Below, piece after piece: positions 1 to 13,292 of a stretch of 64,000 nucleotides of DNA (the stretch's first letter is position 1; each line of letters begins with the position of its first letter). The DNA comes from Seriola aureovittata. Lineage: Eukaryota > Chordata > Actinopteri > Carangiformes > Carangidae. Both the position numbers and the translations under genes were made by a program. The notes beneath the pieces were generated by a model. The model did no database searches. It saw only the letters and a list, made by a program, of their open reading frames with translations, and was not told the DNA's origin. Where the stretch lies: NCBI RefSeq assembly GCF_021018895.1, contig NC_079385.1, positions 21,690,303-21,754,302 of the forward strand, given 5' to 3'.

Positions 1-1370
1 GAGAGAGAGGAGGAGGAGAGAGAAGAGGAGAGAGAGGAAGAAGAGAGAGGAGGACGTGAGAGAGGAGGAGGAGAGAGGAGGAAGAAAGAAAAGAGGAGAG
101 GAGGAGGAGAGAGGAGGAAGAAAGAGAAGAAGAGAGGAGGAGGAGAGAGGAGGAGGAGGAGAGAGAGGAGGAGGAGAGAGAGGAGAAGAGAGAGAGGAGG
201 AGGAGGAGAGAGGAGGAAAAGAGAGATGAAGAAGAGAGAGGAGGAGAGAGAGGAGGAGAGAGAAGAGGAGGAGGAGGAGAGAGAGGAGGAGGAGGAGAGA
301 GGAGGAGGAGAGAGGAGGAGGAGGAGGAGGGAAGAGCAGGACGAGAGAGAGGAGGAGGAGAGAGATGAAGAAGAGAGAGGAGGAGGGAGAACAGGAGGAG
401 GGAGGAGAGAGGAGGAAAAGAGAGATGAAGAAGAGAGAGGAGGAGGGAGAAGAGGAGAAGAGGAGGAGAGAAGAGGAGGAGGAAGAAGAGGGGGAGAGAG
501 AGGAGGAGGAGGGAGGAGGAGGACGAGTGAGAGGAGGAGGAGAGAGGAGGAGAGAGGAGGAAGAGAGAGAAGGGTAGAGAGGAGGAGGGAGGATAGAGAG
601 GAGAGGGAGGAGGAGGGAGAAGAGGGGGAAAAAGAGGAGGAGGAGGAGGGAGGAGGAGAGAGCAGGAGAGAGAGGAGGAGGAGGAGGGAAGAGGAGGACG
701 AGAGAGAGGAGGAGGAGGAGAGGAGAGAGGAGAGAGGAGAGGAGGAGGAGGGAGAAGAGGAGGAGAGAGATGAAGAAGAGAGAGGAGGAGGGAGAAGAGG
801 GGGAGAGAGAGGAGGACGAGAGAGAGGAGGAGAGAGAGGAGGAGGAGAGGAGGAGAGAGAAGAGGAGGAGAGGAGGAGAGAGAAGAGGAGGGAGGAGAGA
901 GAGGAGGAGGAGAGAGAAGAGGAGAGAGAGGAAGAAGAGAGAGGAGGACGTGAGAGAGGAGGAGGAGAGAGGAGGAAGAAAGAAAAGAGGAGAGGAGGAG
1001 GAGAGAGGAGGAAGAAAGAAAAGAGGAGAGGAGGAGGAGAGAGGAGGAGGAGGAGAGAGAGGAGGAGGAGAGAGAGGAAGAAGAGAGAGGAGGAGGAGGA
1101 GAGGAGGAAGAAAGAGAAGAAGAGAGAGGAGGAGAGAGAGGAGGAGAGAGAAGAGGAGGAGGAGGAGAGAGAGGAGGAGGAGGAGGAGAGAGAGGAGGGA
1201 GAAGAGGAGGAGGAGGAGGAGGGAAGAGCAGGACGAGAGAGAGGAGGAGGAGAGAGAGAAGAGGAGGAGAGAGAGAGGAGGAGGGAAGAGCAGGACGAGA
1301 GAGAGGAGGAGGAGAGAGATGAAGAAGAGAGAGGAGGAGGGAGAAGAGGAGGAGGGAGGAGAAGGACTGA
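1..1370. repeat. GA-rich purine satellite (intronic)
   Basis: About 1.37 kb of almost pure purine on the + strand, built from GAGAGG/GAGGAG/GAAGAA words with rare C or T (for example GAGCAGGACGAG and GGACGTGAG). It has a higher-order structure: a block of about 110 bases near 21-130 recurs near 913-1020, and a block near 329-400 recurs near 1285-1350. It lies upstream of a stabilin exon and is most likely intronic. Long open frames in it encode only Arg/Glu/Gly and are not genes. Confidence 0.95.
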
Positions 1371-1498
1371 CGTAAAGAAAGTTAATGAGGAGCTGCTGCT
1401 GATCAGAACAACTTACAACATCAATTTATTCATGTGACCTGTCACTGATGTATTGATCAGACCTGACTGATGTATTGATCGGCGGCTGTGTGTTTCAG

Positions 1499-3319
<1,821 letters not shown>

Positions 3320-3679
3320 GGAACCTGCTGCTGCTCACTGCTGGACTCAAACTCACAACTGTTTCATACCTCTGATCTGCTCCAGACTCTTTCATCACAG
3401 ACTCAGTTCTCTTCTCCGATTGGTCCAGGTCCACAGGTGTGTCTGTCTGCATCACCTGTGAAGGAGGAGTCACTGACTCATCATCATGTTTTCAGCCACC
3501 TCCTCTCACAGAACAACACTGATGATGCGTTCAGGTGCTCTGAGTTTCTGCAGTAACAGCTGTTTAACCTTTGTTTTATCTGAACACAGAAACAATTAGT
3601 GGAGAATCATGTGAAACTGTGAAAAATGTTGATTAAATGATTTGTGCTCCATTTTGTTTTTAGTGTTTTTTTTCCATTA

Positions 3680-3685
3680 AATAAA
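3680..3685 (+). terminator. Poly(A) signal AATAAA for stabilin
   Basis: First AATAAA downstream of the stabilin stop codon, about 360 bases into an otherwise gene-free 3' region (3320-3900). It would give a short 3' UTR. Confidence 0.6.
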
Positions 3686-3900
3686 ATCTAGACTCTAATG
3701 AACTCACTGTAAAAAGTAAAGAGGTTTTTTTGTGAGTAATGAAGCACGTTCAGAATTTCTACTCAATGATTCCTTTGGTTCTGGTCCCTGAACTATACAC
3801 AGCACTTTGGTTCCACATCTGGAGCTGATGACACTAAATGTAAATGTGAATGAATGTTTGTTAAAGGAAGAGAACCACAAACAGCTTCCAGTCAAACCAG

Positions 3901-3906
3901 TTTATT
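3901..3906 (-). terminator. Poly(A) signal for the two-domain protease
   Basis: TTTATT on the + strand is AATAAA on the minus strand. It starts only about 15 bases past the protease stop codon at 3921-3923, which implies a very short 3' UTR. The gene ends tail to tail with stabilin. Confidence 0.55.
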
Positions 3907-3920
3907 TCTACAGAACCAGT

Positions 3921-6900
3921 TCAGTTGTCTTCAGTCACCTCAGTGATCCATGAACCATAGTCAGATATTCTGGTGAAGATGGCCGGTTTGTCTGCATCAC
4001 AGCGCCGGCTGCCCCATGTGACCACACCAGACAGGAAGTAGGTGCCACGTTTCTGACAGATGAGAGGAGCTCCGGCGTCGCCCTGCGCACGAGGTCAGTC
4101 AGAGTTACAACATCGTTTTGTTAAGACAGATCAACCAAGAAAAAACTGACTGATGACACACTAGAACCTTCTGATCCATTCTGACCCCTGGATTCACTGT
4201 TACACAGCTTTAGTGTGACGTCCAGGACGTACAGTGTGATGTGTCACAGTGGTGATGGCAGCAGGACTCAGGTAGGACACTGTCAGACGGCTCAGGATGG
4301 TTTTATGTGAGGGTTAAACACACTGAGCATTAACTACAGTCTAATGACATGATTGTGAGTGTGTTGTTACCATGCAGGAAGAAGAGCTGGCAGCATGTGA
4401 ACATATGTGAGAGTCACTGATGAGTCCTCCTCCCCACCTCCTCCTACAGCTGGTCTGATTGACCAGAGTCAGTCTGACGTGGTGCAGTCGGTCCGGATCG
4501 ACGTCGGCTACAGAGAAAAGAGACGGCAGCACATGAATGATGTGATGTGTTCATGTTTCTGTGTAAATATAGAAACACTGAGCTCACCTCTTCCTGCTGC
4601 CGCTCCCCAGCCAGAGGTGAAGCAGTGCCAGCTGTCGTCCGGCTCCTCGTCCTCTTCAGGGACACAAACCGGAGACACATTGGAGCCTGGAGACAGAGTC
4701 AGAGGACAGATTGACTCAGTGGACACAGAGGCCATGTTCACACCTACCTGTAGCTTTGTGTGTTTGGACCTTTTGTTGATTAGGTCAGAGTGGAGCCACA
4801 GGGTGAAGAGACTCACTGGAACCTTTTTCCAGGCTTCTGATTTGCCAACATGTTTTTGGTCAGGGTTTCATCGCCCCCTGTTGGTTTGACCTGCTCTTCA
4901 CAGCGTGTTTGTGTTTTCATGTGGATGGAGATTTGAGGAGCGGACAGTGTAAATAAATACCTGTGTACATGTGGCTCAGTGTACACCTGGAGCAGCACTG
5001 TCTCATACTCAAGAGAGATGTTGGAGTGTGTGTTTATATTCCTACCGAATCTGGCGGGAACACTGAGGCGGAGAAGTGACAGGTCAGACTTTGGCGGGAA
5101 GCTGCCATCCTGTGGCAGGTTGAAGACTTTGTCCACCGGGACAGTTTGAGCTGGCGAGAACCGGAGGTCATGAAGTCCCAGAGCCACCACGTCCACTTTA
5201 GGTCTGAGAGAGAAGCAGGAGTGAGCAGTAACAGAGGGGGTAGACCTGATGTCCCAGCATGTTGCAGGAACACTCATATCCTACCTGACGTTACAGTGTT
5301 TAGCAGTGACAACCCAGCGGTGATGGATCAGCACTCCACTGCAGTAGTGGCGTCCACTGGACTGCAGGCTGACCTGCCAGGGCCAGAAGAAGGGGCAGGA
5401 CTCGGTCACGTTCCCTACAGACACCTCACCGTCCTGGGACACCGAGAGACTAGCAACGCCTGGAGCGTGATCACAGCTGGGGCTCTGCTGCTTCCCACAC
5501 CTGTCCTCTGTCATCCAGGTGAACATACAGTGTGGGAGCAGTGTGTGTCATAAATAAAGTCTTTCAGATCTGTGTCAAATTAAACCTACTTTCATCTGTG
5601 ATGTCATCTTCATACATCCTGTTCTGATCATCTGAAAATCAAACAACATGAGGAAACGTCTTCTACAGGTAAGAACTCAGGTGTTGGTCATCTGGAACTC
5701 ACTCATGATGTCAGACATCCACTGAGCGTGCTGCTGGATGTCGGTGTACACTCCTGGTTTTCTGGCTCGTCCACAGCCAACTCCCCAACTCACCACACCT
5801 GCCAACTCGTACCTGCTGCCGGTGAAGCAGGACAGAGGACCTCCAGAGTCCCCCTGAGACCGATGGATGATGAGGTCAGAGACGACGTCAACGAAAAGAT
5901 CAAAGACAAGCAAGACAAAAGATGAGACAACAAGAGAGCGACTAAAACCCAGGAAAAAAGGGAGGACAAACATCACAGGAGAAGAGACACAGACTGACAG
6001 GACAACCAAGATAGAAGACAGTATGAGAAAAAAGGTAGGACAGTAAAAAGGGACAGAAGAAAGACAATGACCATGAAACAAATCTCAAGAAAGGAGGAAT
6101 GTGATGTTAAGAGACAATACAGGATGATAAAGAGGTGCTAGGACAATAACAGCACAACGCGAGTCCAGACAGGACACCACAAGACAAAGAGACAAGAGTA
6201 AGACCAGAGTGAAGACAGGACCATGAACAGAGACACAGGAAGAACAAAGAAGTTGGTAAGACTTGGGTAAAAGAGACAAGACGGGACAGTTATGAGACAA
6301 GGTGCGACAACAACAGACCGTGACAGAACAAGACGAGAGGACAGGGAAGAGAGAAGACAGGAGAAACAGATAGCTTGAGAGAGAGGACAATGAAGAGGAC
6401 AACAAAGAAACAAGACAGAAACAGATTCTGTGATGTGGACAAACTCCTCTCAGGTCTCTGGTTGTAAGTGCTTCAGAGTCCAGATTCTGAACCTTGACGG
6501 TCTTGAACTGTGTCCAGACCCTGGACATGTTCAGGTCTTACCTGACAGGCGTCGACTCCTCCTTCGTCCTTCCCGGCACAGAACATGGAGGACCTGATCC
6601 TGCCCAGGTAGTACTGGTTACAGACCTCAGAGGGCAGGACGGTCACGTTCACCTCCTGCAGCCTGTTGACTCGAGGACCATCTGGAGACAGACACATCAA
6701 GCCGGGTCAGATTCAGTCAACAGGACTCGTGTCTCTAGAGATCAGTAAATGTGTCCTCACTCTCTTGGGTGGAGCCCCAGCCGGTGATGGTGCACTTCTT
6801 GAAGAGAGGTAGCGAAGTCATCCAGATGTCGATGGGTCTGACGAACTGGTTGAAGACCAGAGGCCGCTGCAGCCTCAGCAGAGCCATGTCGCCCTCTTTA

Positions 6901-8500
6901 GTCCGAGTGTTGTAGCTGCGGTGGCTGACGATCGCCGAGACTCCGACCAGCTGAAGGTCAACAGAAACCGTCAGAGGTCAACAACTATCGCAGAGACTCC
7001 GACCGGCTGAACGGGGAGTCACTCTACAGCTACTTGATCCTGTACCACTGACTAGTTCAGGATCTGGACCGGTTCATATCCTGAATCTTGTGCGGTTCAC
7101 TTTTACAAACTGAACAACAGGTTCACATTATCACAGTCCGTCTTAAATCAACAGTCACCGACCCTGAACCAGGTTTCTCTGTCTGTGATCAGACCTGGAC
7201 CTCACAGTCCTCCTCTGTAAACATATGTTCTCCAGTCTGTCTGAAGAGACTCCAATCATCTGAGTCCATCATCTGTGGTGGATCTGTCTCAGTCTGTTGA
7301 GTCTGATTAGGACCAGAACATAGTCTGATGTGGACCCACATCAAGAGGAGGTCTTTGAATGTCCTGAACAGGAGGAACCGTCACAGCCAGAAAAACCTGA
7401 TACAGCACCTGAACTGGTTTTAAGACTCTGAGAACCTGAATGTCCACAGACCATCATTCAGACAGGCAGACTCTACTGTGCTCTACTGTGTTGACTGTCA
7501 GACTTTACAGGTTGAGTTGTCTCCTGTGATAAAAACAAACATCTCCATGAGGCACTCTGTCCACAGGTGTGACCTGTGTCTGAGCTGCAGGTCGTCTCAC
7601 CTGTTGTCCCGCTTCTTGAAGATTATCCAGGTCGTGTTTTCCAGCCAGAACCTTCCAGAACGAAGCTCTGTTGTACCTGTAGACAGGTATGACTCATCAG
7701 CTGTGTGTGTGACAGTAAATTTAATCCTGGTGTCGATGACCTCTGACCTTTTGAAGCAATGAGCAGCAGAGATGACCCACAGTGGACTGATGATGGCCCC
7801 CCCACAGGCCGGCATGGAGGCAAAACAAACGGACACCTGCCAGGGCCACGAGTGAGCCCAGGCCTCCTGACCCCCAATGATCCTGGACTCCATCTCCTGC
7901 TCCAGACTGAAGGGCCGAACCCCGGCCAGGTCTGACACCACACCAACAGAGGTCAACAGAGGTCAACAGGGTTCAATCAAAAAGGTCAGTATTAAAACAG
8001 AAACCAGGTCCTGCTGGTTTCAGTTTTAACAATCAAATATATAATATGCATACTCACATTGAACAGGATTCATGAGGTTTTACTGAGTCTGGTTAAAACA
8101 TTTGATCAAACCACATTTGAACACAAACCGTTTTATAGTTTAAGTCAGATTTAGAATAATAACTTGTTGATTTAATAAATAAATGAATGTAAAGAGAACA
8201 AACCACTGAATCCAAAGAGGCGAGAGAAGGTTCCATGTTGCTGCAGACTCTCGTTTCCTCCTGGAGACAAAGTACAGAGTCTGAACAGGCTCAACTGTTC
8301 CCAGGTAGGAGTGTCTTAACCTGGTGAGTTTACCTGTCCCAGCAGCAGCTGTGGAGTTCGATGGTTCCAGTTGAGCTGCACAGACACAAAGCACAGGTGA
8401 GGATGAGGAAGAGGAAACAGGAAACCTGAGGATGAAGGTTCTCACCTGTCTCACATGTGAACACACACAGTGACAGCAGACACATCACACACAGCATCAT
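3921..8500 (-). CDS. Secreted two-domain trypsin-like serine protease; second domain a pseudoprotease (polyserase-like)
   Basis: Fourteen exons join in phase (high to low coordinate): 8446-8500, 8334-8375, 8204-8260, 7748-7931, 7601-7676, 6761-6950, 6542-6681, 5703-5853, 5590-5631, 5285-5507, 5046-5203, 4588-4686, 4371-4507, 3921-4082. The product is about 571 residues. It begins with a hydrophobic signal peptide ([14 protein letters not shown]) and a short propeptide. Domain 1 has the activation site SR|IIGGQEA, His in SAAHC, Asp in GDMALLRL, and Ser in DACQ-GDSGGP with Asp six residues before it, so trypsin-like cleavage after Arg/Lys is expected. A 14-residue linker exon leads to domain 2. 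That domain keeps WPWQVSLQ, His in TAKHC and Asp in SDLSLLRL, but has GDAGAP in place of GDSGGP and no IVGG start. Polyserases have this tandem plan in general; I cannot name the orthologue. Extracellular action is inferred from the signal peptide. Confidence 0.82.
5870..6430. repeat. Degenerate purine-rich AAGACA repeat in protease intron
   Basis: The intron between the exons ending at 6542 and starting at 5853 (minus strand) is mostly a decayed array of GACAAGACA/AGAGACA-type words on the + strand. The minus-strand ORFs over it are Leu/Ser-rich low-complexity translations. Confidence 0.7.
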
Positions 8501-10309
8501 GTCTGAGGATCACTGTGAGCTGCTGAGGCTCCTCATCACTCACCTGTGTCAGTCACACCTGTGTGATTGGACACACCTGTTCAGCGGAGGGATAAACGTC
8601 ATCTACCTGCATTCTATTCAACATCTTTATCTCTGGGACTATTTTATCTGTCACTCCACTGTGGACTGATACAGAGTGTGACACACTGTTTGTGTCACTG
8701 ATGTGATGATGTCATCAATGAGGGACGCTACCACTACATCACAGTAGCACACCTTACATGGCGGCCATATTCTCCTGTGGTGCAGTTACATTTCGTTGAT
8801 TATAATGTTGGGAACCACTGACATAAAGTAATAATGCAAAAAGCTTTTCTTGGCTAACATACGTCTGAGCAAGCTAAAAAATGAAAATGATCAAAAATAT
8901 CAAATGTGGTTAAAAATGTATAAAAATCTAAAAGTTCAAAACTTTGTCATTACTGTCTTTGCTGTTGTTTATTTCAGAGATAATGAAGATTAATATTTGA
9001 TCTCCGGATGGGCGTCCAGGTGATCGGCAGGTGGCTCTCTGTGGTTTCCCTCATCAGAGGTCAGTGCTGCAAACAGAGCACGCATTCAGATCAGCTGATC
9101 ATAAGGCAGACCACTCAGAGTCTCTCATTTTAGTGAGTCTACATTGTTGACTCCACCCACAACCCACAGACTCCTCCCACTCACATGGCCTCTAGCCTTG
9201 AGCTCAGCAGACCTGCTCCCCTTCATGAACAAGCTTCACACTTCGAACAAACACTGCTGTGAGGTCTGAGGGCATTTTCTCCATTTCTACATTATTTCTG
9301 AAATTCACTTTTTAATGGTCGTTGCATGTAACATAACAGCAGAGTGTTTTAAATTACAAGTCTCAGAACAAGCTCTGCTCTTTCTATAACGAGGCAGCTT
9401 CTTGTGGTACAACAAAGAGATGTGAAAACAAACCTTTACTGATGTAGATGAATTGTTTTGGTGCTTGAAATGGATTTACTAAAGTCTATAGCTTCAAAAA
9501 AAATAGTGCAACATGAAATTAAAATAAAAAAGTAAAATAGTAGATGTTAGTAGGAGTTGTCTTGTCATCACGTTCTTCCACCTCCAGCAAATAATGTTTG
9601 GATGGTGATTTAAGAAATCAGACATGTCTATAGTGGTGAGATCTACTGAGTACAATTCTAGTTTGAACATATTTGATGTGGGAACAACCTGTCGCACATT
9701 AAATAGGATCATGTGATAATACGTCTGTCTTCTACCACTAAAGGGACGGGAGGGTGAACTTCCATCCCTCCATTTTCACCTGCTTGTCAGGTGACAGTTC
9801 CTTTAGTAATGTGTTAAGTTTTGTTGAGCTTGATTGTTACTTTCGTCTTCAGGTGTTCTCCCAGAAGCTGGGTATGAAGGTATGATCACATGATCCTGTT
9901 AAAGGTGTGACAGGTTGTGGCTGTCAGGCAGTGGACACATCTGTCTGCAGAGTTTGGATTCATTGATTTGTTACTGCTGTACTCCCACAGGTTTGATGTC
10001 ATCTTGATTTTTTTATGTAAAAGGTAAAGCAAACCTTGGCATCTAATATAAACCTTCCAACTGTGTTACCCTGCTGTTTCAGTGGCGTAGGGTTAGGGTC
10101 TGTTTTTGTTGGTAGCTGACCATTAAGGAAACAAGTCCACATTCTTTCCATATGTCAAATTTATTGTTTTCACATTGACACATATGTCACACAGAGAAAT
10201 GTTCTTTAATGCAAAACAATAAAGTAGAAGCCACCTACATGTGATACTGTATGAAGTAAGTGATGGTGGGAAGTGTGACAACACTAGTCTGCAGTAAGTC
10301 AAACAGGTG
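8501..10309. other. Intergenic region, no gene seen
   Basis: This separates the protease start and the ADP-ribosyltransferase stop, both on the minus strand. It should contain the protease promoter (just right of 8500) and the 3' UTR of the ADP-ribosyltransferase (left of 10310, with a minus-strand AATAAA near 10159-10164). The rest is AT-rich unique sequence. No ORF in it has domain-like content. Confidence 0.6.
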
Positions 10310-11908
10310 TTAAGGAGAGCCTGTAATGAGCGCACAGTTTAAACGACTGGAAGCTCCAAAATCCTTCAAAACAAAGACGACCTCACAGTCCTTCAGAGCT
10401 TCAGGTTTATCTTTACCCTTAAATACTGCTGTTATGTTGAATGTTTCATAGGGGGGTATAAGCACCTCTTGCTCCGCAGATTCAAATATTGAATAATGCT
10501 TCAGGTCAGCTCCTAAACAGGTTGTAATTTTAAAGCAGGTCTTTGAACCAAAACTTTTCAGGTTTGTTTTTAGAGAAGTGGAGGTAAAGGAACCAAACCG
10601 AATTATATTTCCAACTTGACCAGTAAATTGCATCCTGCTTCTTCTATAAGTTGTGCTACAGTGATGGTTGTTATTCAGGGTCTGTATGGCAGTTGTGAGC
10701 CAAAAATGTAAATAATGGTATTTGAAAGTGCTTTTATAGATGCTCTTGTTTTCCCTAACTGCGTTATTAAACTCTTTATAAATCTCGTTTGAGGTGTAAA
10801 CACAGATTGCTTTCATGTGATTTTCAGTCAGAGCCTCGTCTCCTCTGTCAGGAGTCTTCTTTGAACACTCCAACACATTTGAATTTTCTTCATATTTCTT
10901 TTCTTTTATTTCTTGCATATCTTTCATTTTGTCAGTGCAGCCAGAGTACATGTCATCAACAGAATCTTCAACCATGCCGAGTTCTACAGTCTGAAGAAGG
11001 AACAGATGATGTTATATGTGTTGTGATCTACAACTTACATCTATAACATAAGGAGGAAATGCTGTTCATGTACATACAAGTCACAAACACACTGATCCTG
11101 AACGCATCAGTCAAATATTCACACACAACCTGTTTGTTTTCCTCCTAAATATCTGATCTCACAGTCCAACCTCATGCTTCTGTTCAGACTCACAGATCCT
11201 GGTTCTGGTTTAACACCTGGACCACCATCTTTATAAACCTGCACCAAAGAGCTGCTGTTGACTGAACCAGTGGTTCTCAAATGTTTTCACATCATGGACT
11301 TTAAACTGACACAAATTATCATTATTATTATTTTAAAGTTGTTTTTGGCTTGTGTTTTTCATTTGACAGGAAACAGGACAGAGACGGGGAATGACAAGCA
11401 GCAAAGAGTCTGACTGTCCAGGGGTCGATCCGGGGACTCGCCTGTAAAAAAGTTTTATCACAGACAGTGTTTACACCCAGGACCAAAACAGTCACATTCT
11501 GTGATACTTATGGATGGAAATATAGTGACAGGGACCCACAGGAACCCCCTCAAGAACCCCTTTGAGAACCACTAGTCTAAACCACAGACAGGTCTCTGGA
11601 TGTGAATCTGGTCTCTGTCCTGATAGTCCTACATCCACCCAGACCTGAAACATTATCCAGTCCAAATTACTGTTGTGACCACAACAGTTTAGAAATATTA
11701 ATGTCATTTCTAGGACGGTTCCTGGTCTCTGGGTTTCAGCCACCAGTGTTAGTTTCTGGTGCTGAGCTGACACCTAACTTGACTCCCTGGACTAAAACCA
11801 AGTTTGATCTTTTTGTCAGAGTGTGGTTCTCACCCTCACTGGGTCCATGAGCAGCATCCAGCACAGGAGCAGACAAACTGGAGCGCAGATCAGTGTGTCA
11901 CCACCCAT
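10310..11908 (-). CDS. Arginine-specific mono-ADP-ribosyltransferase (ART family)
   Basis: ART ectoenzymes transfer ADP-ribose from NAD+ to arginine on secreted or surface proteins. Two exons join in phase: 11840-11908 encodes a signal peptide (MGGDTLICAPVCLLLCWMLL) and 10310-10990 the rest, giving about 249 residues. The R-S-E signature is visible: YRR near residues 138-140, the STS motif (GSFTSTS) near 160-162, and the ExE loop EQE (196-198) followed by VLIPPYE. The second Glu of ExE is the catalytic residue in this family. The C terminus (ALITGSP) has no hydrophobic GPI-attachment tail, so a secreted form is more likely than an anchored one. A non-coding 5' exon may end near 12098, where the minus strand has a GTGAGT donor. 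The specific paralogue is not assignable. Confidence 0.87.
11268..11575. mobile_element. hAT-like miniature inverted-repeat element in ART intron
   Basis: About 300 bases bounded by inverted copies of AGTGGTTCTCAAA: near 11270-11283 and, reversed, near 11559-11573. This is the terminal-repeat style of hAT transposons. Flanking 8-mers (ACTGAACC and TCTAAACC) match at six positions and could be a decayed target duplication. The interior has no ORF but includes the common fish-repeat phrase around GGGGTCGATCCGGGGACTC. Confidence 0.55.
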
Positions 11909-12231
11909 CACTGCAGGTAAAACAGCTCCAACACCTACACACACATGAAGAAGTGTGACGTCAACAGTGCCCTGCATCACACTGCTGCTGTGTCACTAAT
12001 ATAGAAAGCCTCCCTTCAGTAAAGACTGCAACACATCTGTGAAGCTCGTCTTCTACTAAAGAGTTTAAAACATGCACAAAACTCAGAAATCAACTCACCA
12101 GTCGTCACGTGGAGAAGTGATCCCAGGTCTCTGGTTCCTCTACAGGATGGGACTCACACCTATTTATCTGTGCTCTGAAGCCACACCTCGTCACAGGAAT
12201 CAGACCAGTGATCTGACTGTTACAGTCCCTT

Positions 12232-13292
12232 CTGCCTATCTATACATTTCACCATTGTAGCCTGCACACAGTAAAACTCCATTTGCATTTCAGAGCCATG
12301 AAAAGACCTTTAATGGAGCGTAGAATTGTTTCCATAACTGTCTAAGTTCATATCATCATGTAAAACATACACCCTGTTGAGTATGATTCACTGCTCAGGA
12401 CTCTCAGACCACAGCACAGTACACCACAGACCCCAAAACTGCCCCAAAACTGCCCCGGGTCCAGGAGGTTGGTGGGAGAATGTAAATGGACTTGTATAGA
12501 GCTTTTTTAGTCTTACTGACTTTAAAGCACCTGCCACAGTATGTCCATGGAGAGAATAACATTTAACTTGAAAAACAATTTGGAGGCTTACGAGGAGATT
12601 TGGAAACCATTTAATGAATTCATAGAAGATAGAGACGTAGGAGGAGAAACTTATCAGAACAGTGGACAGACACCTAATCTTTACTTTGTTAGAGGCACAG
12701 TCGAAGTTTGTGTCTGACTGTGTCTCATCCTTCATGTTGATTTTGGTTTTAAATACAAGGGATGGAGAGAACGAGTGTGTGTTTTTGGGTGGGGGGTGTG
12801 TGTTGTGTAATATGTTGTATAATAATACATAAATAAATGAAAATTCAATAAAGACATTGTTCAAAAAAACAAAAACAAACAATACCTGCCACATCCACAG
12901 ACTCATACAGCACACACACACTGAGGGAACAGCCGTCAGTGTCTTGCCCAAGGACACTTCAACATGCAGTCCAGAGGAGCCAGGAATCAAACCACCGACC
13001 TTCTAATTGGTCAGACGACCCTCTCTACCTCCTGAGCAGCTTATCCCACCACCTGCCTCCTGGACCCGGGGCAGTTTTGGGGCAGTTTTGGGGTCTGTGG
13101 TGTACTGTGCTGTGGTCTGAGAGTCCTGAGCAGTGAATCATACTCAACAGGGTGTATGTTTTACATGATGATATGATCTTAGACAGTTATGGAAATAATT
13201 CTACGCTCCATTAAAGGTCTTTTCATGGCTCTGAAATGCAAATGGAGTTTTATTGTGTGCAGGCTACAATGGTGAAATGTATAGATAGGCAG
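12232..13292. mobile_element. Long inverted-repeat (foldback-like) element, arms about 237 bp
   Basis: The left arm 12232-12468 and right arm 13055-13292 are reverse complements, with only about three mismatches that I can find. The roughly 585-bp spacer contains a dispersed teleost repeat (from TGTAAATGGACTTGTATAG at 12481 to TCTACCTCCTGAGCAGC near 13040) that is itself split by an L1 fragment. Both arms translate to the same peptide ending (SESPEQ), which explains the paired ORFs on opposite strands. It may be a non-autonomous DNA transposon with long terminal inverted repeats. No clear target-site duplication is visible outside the arms. Confidence 0.8.
12539..12883 (+). mobile_element. 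5'-truncated L1-type LINE 3' end, nested insertion
   Basis: This 345-bp insert is flanked by a perfect 10-bp direct repeat, ACCTGCCACA, at 12529-12538 and 12884-12893. It begins inside an ORF2-type C terminus (TFNLKNNLEAYEEIWKPFNEF...), carries AATAAA, and ends in an A-rich tail. These are the marks of a target-primed L1 insertion. It interrupts the teleost repeat in the spacer of the long inverted repeat. Confidence 0.75.

Noticed and set aside
226..1437. 403-codon plus-strand ORF (and two shorter overlapping ones)
   Set aside because: Arg/Glu/Gly low complexity created by the GA satellite. No start context, splice logic or domain, and several frames are equally open.
11380..11450. tRNA-like or SINE-promoter phrase (GGGGTCGATCCGGGG)
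   Set aside because: It resembles a B-box, but there is no full cloverleaf or A-box at proper spacing, so I do not call a tRNA or SINE gene.
12388..13136. Two ORFs on opposite strands sharing the ending LWCTVLWSESPEQ
   Set aside because: Both are products of the two inverted-repeat arms, and the first also runs through the L1 fragment backwards. There is no independent coding evidence.
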